Source: CAZVJA01 sp964626885 (GTDB lineage: Bacteria; Planctomycetota; Planctomycetia; Planctomycetales; Planctomycetaceae). Taken from it: a stretch of 18,984 nt of DNA. The stretch covers positions 1-18,984 of the forward strand of contig CAZVJA010000094.1 of assembly GCA_964626885.1 (NCBI GenBank), read 5' to 3'. Below the pieces are notes generated by a model. That model ran no database searches. It worked only from the letters and a program-made list of their open reading frames with translations, and had not been told where the DNA came from. Shown in pieces: positions 1-6,100 of this stretch; the first letter of the stretch is position 1, and every line of letters begins with the position of its first letter. Both the position numbers and the translations under genes were made by a program.

Positions 1-652
1 CGCGCAGATAGTCGAAGCCGAACTCGTTGTTCGTGCCGTAGGTGATGTCGCAGGCATAGGCCACCTGCCGTTCCTGCGGGCCCATGTTGCTTTGAATGGC
101 GCCGACCGTCAGCCCCAGCCCCATGTAGAGGGGGGCCATCCATTCCATGTCGCGGCGGGCGAGATAGTCGTTCACCGTGACGACGTGCACATGGCCGGCG
201 AGCGCATTCAGAAAAGCGGGGAGCGTTGCCACGAGGGTCTTTCCTTCCCCGGTGACCATCTCGGCGATCATTCCCTGATGGAGAATGTAGCCCCCGACCA
301 TCTGCACATCATAATGCCGCATCTTCAAAAAGCGGCGACCCGCCTCGCGCACCGCGGCGAAGGCGTCGGGCAAGACATCGTCGAGAGTCTCCCCGGCAGC
401 GAGCCGCGCGCGCAGCCGTGACGCCGTCTCCTTCAGTTCGGCGTCGGAACGCTTCTGATATTCCGGTTCAAGATCTCGGATTTGTGCCAGTACGGAGCCG
501 GGGGCAACGGTGTCGTTCCCCTGTTTGTCCCGCACAAAACCGATCTTCCGGACCCGCCGTTCGTTGGAGGAACCGAAGAGCCCCGTGATGAACCGCTCGA
601 CGGCGGCGGTAAAGGCGTTAAACCACTCTGCCAGATTATCAAGAAATTCCAT
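1..652 (-). CDS. secA: Preprotein translocase ATPase SecA, N-terminal part (runs off window)
   Basis: SecA is the cytoplasmic motor ATPase that drives unfolded preproteins through the SecYEG channel. Reading the minus strand from the ATG at 652 gives 217 open codons to the left edge, so the gene is partial only because the window ends. Visible family signatures are RRFLKMRHYDVQ (106-117), the Walker A region MVTGEGKTL (132-140, core TGEGKT 134-139), VVTVNDYLARRD (157-168) and DITYGTNNEFGFDYLR (202-217). About 30 residues around positions 30-60 are extra compared with E. coli SecA; from memory, planctomycete SecAs have a similar segment. An in-frame TGA lies seven codons upstream of the ATG, so this start is the only ATG possible. 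Only a weak GAGAG-type ribosome site precedes it. The gene is divergent from the sulfite-oxidase-like gene, so the 448-base gap should hold its promoter. Confidence 0.95.
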   Translation of the reverse strand, partial: MEFLDNLAEWFNAFTAAVERFITGLFGSSNERRVRKIGFVRDKQGNDTVAPGSVLAQIRDLEPEYQKRSDAELKETASRLRARLAAGETLDDVLPDAFAAVREAGRRFLKMRHYDVQMVGGYILHQGMIAEMVTGEGKTLVATLPAFLNALAGHVHVVTVNDYLARRDMEWMAPLYMGLGLTVGAIQSNMGPQERQVAYACDITYGTNNEFGFDYLR

Positions 653-1100
653 GCTCTCGCCCGAATGCTGTCACAATGGCAGCGGCAGTCATGCCGCGCG
701 GTCCGAGAATGGGTCGAAATCAGCACAATCTGCCGATACAATCCCCGCCGCGGCGCACGACCGCATGACGTAAGTACTCTCTGCTGCGAAGTTTATTGTT
801 TGCGGATCAAGCGGTCAATCCCGCTCGATTCGACGCGGCCCGCGCCGCGAACCTCTCTAACGCAAACAGTATGCCGGAATGATCTCCTTGGTTGCAAAGC
901 CTCCTATCTGGGCCAGACATTCGCTGATCCGTCGAGGCGGGGCGAAAGAGATCACGACCTTCAGCTGGGGCCATCCCTTCCCACCGTCGGCGCTGTTTCA
1001 TCGCAGGTATCGCCTCTTGCAGTGGTATCAACGTAACTACAGACCTACGATAGGCATCGAAGTCGAATCCAAGCCGTCATACACCCGGAAAGGCGCAGCG
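653..1100. other. Intergenic gap between divergent secA and the molybdoenzyme gene
   Basis: The 448 bases between the secA start and the molybdoenzyme start hold no convincing gene. Short open frames on both strands have arginine- and proline-rich translations without recognisable family features. No tRNA-like cloverleaf and no strong terminator were seen. The stretch must contain the 5' ends of both divergent transcripts, but I could not pick a convincing -35/-10 pair for either. Confidence 0.6.
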
Positions 1101-1760
1101 ATGGCGATGAAACAGGACGATTCCAAATACCAGGCAGGGGAACCGCTCGATCCTGCCGATATACCCGCCGGTGTGATTATCAGCTCCGACACTCGCCGCG
1201 CCGAACGAATTCCCCCGGGACAGTCTCGCACCCGCAAATGGCCGGTGCTTCATTATGGCCAGGTACCACAAATCGCGCTCGACACCTGGCGGTTGGAAAT
1301 CGGCGGGCTTGTTGGGCGTCCGCTCTCATTCTCATGGGAAGAATTCCGCGCCTTGCCGCGCGTCAAGGTGTTCGCCGATTTTCATTGCGTCACCCGCTGG
1401 TCGCGGCTCGGCAATGTATGGGAAGGGGTTTCGGTCAACACGATCCTCGAATTGGCGGGGATCAAACCGGATGCAAAATTCGTGGTTGCAACAGGGTACG
1501 ACGACGGCTGGACCACCAATCTCCCTTTGGCGGATTTTCGCACCGAGGACGCCCTCTTCGCCGACATGCACGACGGCGAGCCACTCGTTCCCGATCATGG
1601 CGGGCCTGTGCGGTTGATCGTCCCGCTCCTCTATGCCTGGAAGAGCGCGAAGTGGATCAAAGCGGTCGAGCTCACAGCGGAAGATCACCCCGGATTATGG
1701 GAGCGGGTTGGCTATCACAACCACGGCGACCCATGGAAAGAAGAACGCTACGGGTGGTGA
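1101..1760 (+). CDS. Sulfite-oxidase-like molybdopterin oxidoreductase (COG2041 type)
   Basis: A 219-residue protein of the molybdopterin-dependent sulfite oxidase fold, the short stand-alone type. The segment R-x-E-R-I-P-P-G-Q then TRKWPVLHYG near residues 30-55 is typical of this subfamily. FHCVTRWS (94-101) contains Cys96, the expected protein ligand to molybdenum. Later come a conserved GYDDGWTTNLPL stretch, DHGGPVRLIVPLLYAWKSAKW, and GYHNHGDPW near the C terminus. No signal peptide, membrane segment or heme domain is present, so a cytoplasmic enzyme is likely; its physiological substrate is unknown. The frame is open further upstream (to 879), but that sequence is not family-like. A GGAAAGG at 1087-1093 sits at the right distance from the ATG at 1101; ATG 1107 is an alternative. 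It appears monocistronic and converges with the next gene. Confidence 0.9.
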   Translation: MAMKQDDSKYQAGEPLDPADIPAGVIISSDTRRAERIPPGQSRTRKWPVLHYGQVPQIALDTWRLEIGGLVGRPLSFSWEEFRALPRVKVFADFHCVTRWSRLGNVWEGVSVNTILELAGIKPDAKFVVATGYDDGWTTNLPLADFRTEDALFADMHDGEPLVPDHGGPVRLIVPLLYAWKSAKWIKAVELTAEDHPGLWERVGYHNHGDPWKEERYGW

Positions 1761-1786
1761 GGAAGCTGCCAACAGTCAGCAATCAG

Positions 1787-1818
1787 CCGTCGAACCGACG
1801 ACAAGTCGTCGGCTTGGA
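1787..1818. repeat. Palindromic interspersed repeat, copy 1 (intergenic)
   Basis: This 32-base stretch contains the inverted repeat CCGACGACAAGTCGTCGG at 1795-1812 (8-base arms, AA centre). It matches 4594-4625 at 31 of 32 positions, the only difference being 1793 versus 4600. Here it lies between two convergent genes. A second near-palindrome follows at 1822-1838 (CTGGA ... TCCAG). Just upstream is a CAGTCAGCAATCAGC stretch that resembles the repeat inside the M56 gene at 3330. The hairpins could also help end both convergent transcripts, but no T-tract is present. Confidence 0.8.
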
Positions 1819-1853
1819 AACCTGGATTCGAATTCCAGACGCACCCTGTTCCA

Positions 1854-2423
1854 TTATTCGGCGATCGGCAAAAAGCCGACTTCCGTCCGCGAAGGATCGA
1901 CATACAGATCCACCATCGCCGGCGTGCAATGCGATACACCAGAGCATTGCTGTTCGGTATCGCGCAGCGCAAGCGATCGCGCGGCCACTTCCCGGAAGGC
2001 GTCCTCAAGTTCGGGATGCGACGCGAACAATCCTTCGATGGCGTGTTTCTGCGGATGGTTCCCCGCGACGCGCACTTGGTTCATGTCATCCAGCTGCAGA
2101 TGCAAGCCGCCGGAAGCATCGATGCCGTTCGACGCGAGCAAATTCAGCAATTGCTGTTGGAGCGAGTTGAGCTGCTCGTCGGTTTGCTTGCGAAATGCGG
2201 CCAGCTCGGCTGAAACGCTCGCGCCGCCGACGGGGGAGGCGACTCCCGTCGACGACGTTTGAGCGTTACCAGTGGTTTCCTCTCCCGATTTCGTCCCGCC
2301 GGAAGGATTGAGAGCACCTTTCAACAGTCCGGCGAAACCTGAGCCGACAGCAACGACCGCCTTGCCCGCCGCTTTTCCAACTTGGGCGGCGGGGGTCACC
2401 AACTGGACTGGCAGGATCGACAT
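1854..2423 (-). CDS. Hypothetical protein with a predicted coiled-coil middle
   Basis: I do not recognise this 189-residue protein. The start at 2423 (MSILPVQLVTPAAQVGK) is chosen because GGAAAGGGAA at 2431-2440 lies seven bases upstream. The longer open frame, to 2489, would place a strong hairpin inside the coding sequence. Residues about 10-60 are Ala/Gly/Ser/Thr-rich and low in complexity. Residues about 68-92 (AELAAFRKQTDEQLNSLQQQ) look like an amphipathic coiled coil. The C-terminal half has LHLQLDDMNQVRVAGNHPQK and EGLFASHPELEDAFREVAAR, which look folded and conserved. There is no signal peptide or clear membrane helix. It converges with the molybdoenzyme gene and is divergent from the BlaI operon. 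Coding status is supported by the ribosome site, length and sensible composition; its function is unknown. Confidence 0.75.
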   Translation of the reverse strand: MSILPVQLVTPAAQVGKAAGKAVVAVGSGFAGLLKGALNPSGGTKSGEETTGNAQTSSTGVASPVGGASVSAELAAFRKQTDEQLNSLQQQLLNLLASNGIDASGGLHLQLDDMNQVRVAGNHPQKHAIEGLFASHPELEDAFREVAARSLALRDTEQQCSGVSHCTPAMVDLYVDPSRTEVGFLPIAE

Positions 2424-2430
2424 CTTGGAA

Positions 2431-2440
2431 TTCCCTTTCC
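2431..2440 (-). promoter_or_regulatory. Ribosome binding site fixing the start of the hypothetical gene
   Basis: On the minus strand the bases read GGAAAGGGAA, a strong purine-rich Shine-Dalgarno seven bases before ATG 2423. It sits directly downstream of the hairpin at 2445-2475, so hairpin folding could affect its accessibility. Confidence 0.7.
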
Positions 2441-2444
2441 TGTC

Positions 2445-2475
2445 GGTCGGCGCTCGTAAAGAGCGCATACCGACC
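2445..2475 (-). promoter_or_regulatory. Leader hairpin in the 5' UTR of the hypothetical gene
   Basis: On the minus strand the arms are GGTCGG (2475-2470) plus CGCTC (2465-2461), a TTTAC loop (2460-2456), then GAGCG (2455-2451) plus CCGACC (2450-2445). That gives eleven base pairs with one four-base bulge (2469-2466). It ends five bases from the Shine-Dalgarno. It may be a post-transcriptional control structure or a remnant of a palindromic repeat; no known riboswitch class was recognised. Confidence 0.55.
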
Positions 2476-2609
2476 GCTTGCAAATGCATCCCGATTTACC
2501 CAGTTTCGGCAATCGGAAAGGTTCGACTTCAGCGATTCCGAGAGATCCGCGTCCGGAGCAGGCATTTTCCCTCGCCGGACGCCGATTCACGTTTTTTCCA
2601 AAATAGCGC

Positions 2610-2640
2610 TTGCATTCCCTAACGAATTGATTACTATAAA
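2610..2640 (+). promoter_or_regulatory. Candidate sigma70-like promoter of the BlaI/M56 operon
   Basis: TTGCAT at 2610-2615 could be a -35 box, with TACTAT (2632-2637, 16-base spacer) or TATAAA (2635-2640, 19-base spacer) as the -10 box. The surrounding AT-rich patch in a GC-rich genome supports a promoter here. Planctomycete promoters are poorly defined, so this is a guess from the consensus. Confidence 0.35.
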
Positions 2641-2664
2641 ACCAAAACTAAAAAACCAAAGAAT

Positions 2665-2682
2665 GTGCGAGGGAATTCGCAC
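2665..2682. promoter_or_regulatory. Perfect dyad GTGCGA-N6-TCGCAC, possible repressor operator
   Basis: Arms of six bases (2665-2670 and 2677-2682) flank the spacer GGGAAT. It lies about 25 bases downstream of the candidate -10 and about 60 bases before the repressor ATG. That position would suit an operator for the BlaI-like protein encoded next. It does not resemble the staphylococcal TACA/TGTA operator, and could equally be a leader hairpin. Confidence 0.35.
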
Positions 2683-2743
2683 TTCAGCATCGATTGGTCG
2701 CAAGAGACAAACTCACGGGCTATGACTTCATAGGAGACTCACT

Positions 2744-3127
2744 ATGGCCAGACCTCCGGCCAGGGAATTGACGGAACGAGAGCTCGACGTGATGCACGTC
2801 TTCTGGAAGCGGGGAGAGTCGACCGTGGCCGATATCCGTGACGCGCTCGCTGAAGCAGGCCGTGACCTCGCTTATACCACTGTCGCGACACTCGTCCGGA
2901 TTCTTTGTGAAAAAGGTTTTTTGAAGCAGACGAACGACGAACGTCCGTTTCGTTTCCAGCCGCTTCGCTCGCACGAGGAAGTTTCCCGCAGCCTGCTGGG
3001 GGATCTCGTCGACCGGGTCTTTCGCGGCTCCCGCGAGCAGTTGCTTGTGACACTCATGGAACAAAAGAAGCTCTCCACGCAGGAACGAGCCATCCTGGAA
3101 CAAATTCTTAAGGAGCAGCGCCGATGA
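2744..3127 (+). CDS. BlaI/MecI/CopY-family transcriptional repressor
   Basis: A 127-residue winged-helix repressor. The N-terminal half shows the family pattern: LTERELDVMHVFWKRGESTV (9-28), the recognition-helix region DLAYTTVATLVRILCEKGFL (41-60), then the wing. The C-terminal half, SHEEVSRSLLGDLVDRVFRG followed by a leucine-rich helix, is the dimerisation part. By analogy with BlaI/MecI it binds operator DNA as a dimer and is released when a partner M56 protease senses a signal. AGGAG at 2732-2736 supports the ATG at 2744. The stop overlaps the receptor gene start by four bases (ATGA), so the two are translationally coupled. Family assignment is firm; target genes beyond its own operon are unknown. 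Confidence 0.93.
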   Translation: MARPPARELTERELDVMHVFWKRGESTVADIRDALAEAGRDLAYTTVATLVRILCEKGFLKQTNDERPFRFQPLRSHEEVSRSLLGDLVDRVFRGSREQLLVTLMEQKKLSTQERAILEQILKEQRR

Positions 3128-6100
3128 ACAGCCTGGCGTTCTCAATCTGTTGGTGTGTGTTGCAGGTAACTGCAGTGAGTCTGCTGTCGGCGGGGGCCTA
3201 TCTGCTGCTCAAACGATTCGCTCCTCGCACGCGCGGCCTCGTTCCATTGACGAGCTTGGCTAGCGTTGTGCTCCTCACGGCTCTCTTGTTGAGCCCGTGG
3301 CCGAGATGGTCGGGGACGCATTATTTGAGCAGTCAACTATCAGCGATAGGTTCTCAGCTCTCAGCTTTCAGCGTTCAGCAGGAAGAAAGTTTGCCTACCG
3401 TCGTGCGGTTTGACAGTGTTGGTTCTCAGCATCTGGTTATTGATGCCGGAGCTATTGAAGGTCGCCCGGAAGTCGCGGCAGCGGGCGGTACGGTCACTAC
3501 ACATAACCAGAATGATCTAGAGTCGGCTGAACGTTCCCTCGCGGCTAATGATCCCGCCGAAACGAGTAATTCACAATCCAAGGAAAAACTAACATCGACT
3601 ATGGGCTCCATTGCTGCAGTCGAGTCGCCAGCCATCGAGGATTTCCCTGTTGCAGTTGAAGATTCTTCTCGCCCCTCTGCCCCGCGCGGAAATGAAGATG
3701 GCGTGGTGATGTCTCGGGATGCGGAGCATTCGGACTTCAATGATCAGGGAACCTCCGTTGGGGGGCTTATGTTCCCCGTTCACCGAATGGATGAATCCCA
3801 GGCAACGGTACACTGGCCATTATTTGTCTTGGCGCTCTTCGTGGTGAGTCTTACTGTCGGTTTTGTACGTCTGTTGATCGGACTTGCTTTCGTTCGGACG
3901 CAGCGTCGTGGCGCCCAGCCAATCGAAGAACCAGCGCTGCTCGATCTGGTGGGCATTCTCTGCGATCAGGCGGGCGGCACGCGGTGGGTCGATGTGCGCG
4001 AATCGCCGCAGCTCTCGACCGCCGCGACGATCGGCTGGCGACGTCCGGTCATCCTGCTTCCATCCGATTGGCGAAACTGGTCGGACGACGAGCGTCGCGC
4101 GGTCCTTGCACATGAGATCGCTCACATCAAGCATCGAGATTTTCCCGCCTGGCTGGCGGCGCAGTTCGGCCTGTCGCTCCACTTCTATCATCCGCTCGTG
4201 CATTGGCTCGTCTCTCGTCTGCGGCTGGAGCAGGAACTGGCCGCCGATGCGCTTGCGGCTCCGTTAGCTGGTGGGCGGGCCCTCTATTTGAACACCCTCG
4301 CCGCCATGACGCTCCGTCAGGCCGATCGTCCCGCTGACTGGCCCGCTCGTCCGTTCTTGCCGACGCGCGGCACCCTCTTAAGGAGAATCGAAATGTTGAA
4401 GAATACCAGCGAATTGCCGTCGATCGTGTCGCGCCCGGTCCGCATCGCCGTGATTGCAGTGGTGTTCTGCGCGGGAGTTGCAGCAGCGGGATTGCGTCCA
4501 GGGAGTGATGAACTGGGAACAATCGACACGGCACCTGTTGTGTCGGGGTCTTCCGACCTCAACACCGCCGCATTTCCCAAACCGACGGCACCGCCGTCGG
4601 ACCGACGACAAGTCGTCGGCTTGGAGGGCACGGCGAGCGACGCATCAGAAGCAGCATTCGTCGAGAACGATGCCTTGGCGAGCGGGGGACGTCAGTCCCC
4701 CGTTGAAGGAGCGAAAGGTGCATTCGCGGAAGGACCAACGGTACGTAAGGCTGACGATGCGGGCGGGAAGGAAGCGAGTGCGGCATCTCAATCGGAACGT
4801 GCCGAATCTGCGCGCCACCGAGCGGAAAAGTATCTGTCCAGATTCTATGCGGGCTCGAAGTCTCAGGCTCCCAACGATCCCCAATTCCCTGAATTCAAGC
4901 CATCCACACCCGACGACGAACAATACGTCAAGCAGACCCGCGAGAACTTCGAGAAGATCGCGGCAGCGCTGCGGAAGTACCGCGCCGTGCATGGCCAGTT
5001 GCCGCCGCCGGTCGTGTCGCGTGGCCGCCAGACGCACAGTTGGCGAGTCGCCATTCTCCCCTTCTTCGAGGGGACAGACGGGCTCGAATTGTACGAGCAG
5101 TACAAGTTCGATGAGCAGTGGGATGGTCCGAACAACAAGAAGCTGCTCGACAAGATGCCGGCTGTCTACCGCAGCCCGCTCGATCAGTCCGGCTCGAATA
5201 CCGCGTCGTATTTTGCAGTCACCGGTCCGCTGTTGGAGAGTCGACAGGAAAGTTCTGGGCTTATGTTCGGCCGGCGGCGTACAGAAGACGACGACGATCA
5301 GGAACGAAGAATTGCAGAACTGGCGGCACCGTCCGAATTTAAGAAAAACCGTGGCAAGGATGATAGATCGTCTGCCACTATTCCAAAGCTGATCATCCTC
5401 GAAGCCAAACGCTCCACTCCCTGGACGAAGCCGAACGAAATCTACTTCGATCCCGAAGGGCCGATCGAGCAACTCAACGGGTACCACGAGCAGGTGCTGC
5501 CAATGCTCACCGGCGAGGGGACGATTCGCTTTCTGCCGCGCAGCCTCGACCGGGCGCAAATCATAGGTGCTCTGGCAGGCGCGAAAGTCGAAACAGCATC
5601 GGCAACCGCCGATCGTCCGGCACCGTCCACGTCTGAAACGAAATCGAACTCCACTTCGGCCAAGCCGGCCACCGGCACATTCCAAGGACGCGTGGTGTTT
5701 GAAGGGACGCCGCCGGTGCTGCAGCCGCTGTTCAAAGCTGGCGACACAACGGTCCGCGATTCGGCGGTCGTCGCGGCGCAGGACATGCCCGACGAGCGGC
5801 TAGTGGTTGGAAAAGACAAGGGGGTGGCCAATGTGTTCGTCTACATAAACAAATTGCCGGAAGGAATTTCGATACATCCACCATTGGTGGGCGAGCTAAG
5901 GTTGAGCTTTCAATCAAAGCTGGGGCGTTTTATGCCGCACGCGCTCATCATGCGCCCCGCTGCTTCAGTGATTGTACTTTCAAATGACGAGCCGATCGCT
6001 ATGAACGTACATACATACCCCAGACGGAACATGGAACGCAACCAGATGCTTGCTGCTCGTGATCACTCTGGCGTCGAACTCGTTTACACGCGATCTGAGT

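Larger units (their letters stand above)
2424..2743. other. Divergent regulatory region between hypothetical gene and blaI-type operon
   Basis: This 320-base gap contains the minus-strand leader hairpin (2445-2475), a plain GC-rich stretch, then an AT-rich patch (about 2590-2660) unlike its surroundings. That patch carries a candidate plus-strand promoter. It is followed by a perfect dyad at 2665-2682 and the AGGAG ribosome site (2732-2736) of the repressor gene. Open frames here do not look like proteins. No clear TACA/TGTA-type BlaI operator could be identified by eye. Confidence 0.6.

Noticed and set aside
433..1036. Several open frames on both strands over the secA start and adjoining gap
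   Set aside because: They overlap the clear secA frame or give Arg/Pro-rich text without domains; they are composition-driven in GC-rich DNA.
879..1100. N-terminal extension of the sulfite-oxidase-like protein by 74 residues
   Set aside because: The translation has no family features, and a good ribosome site precedes ATG 1101, which gives the expected N terminus.
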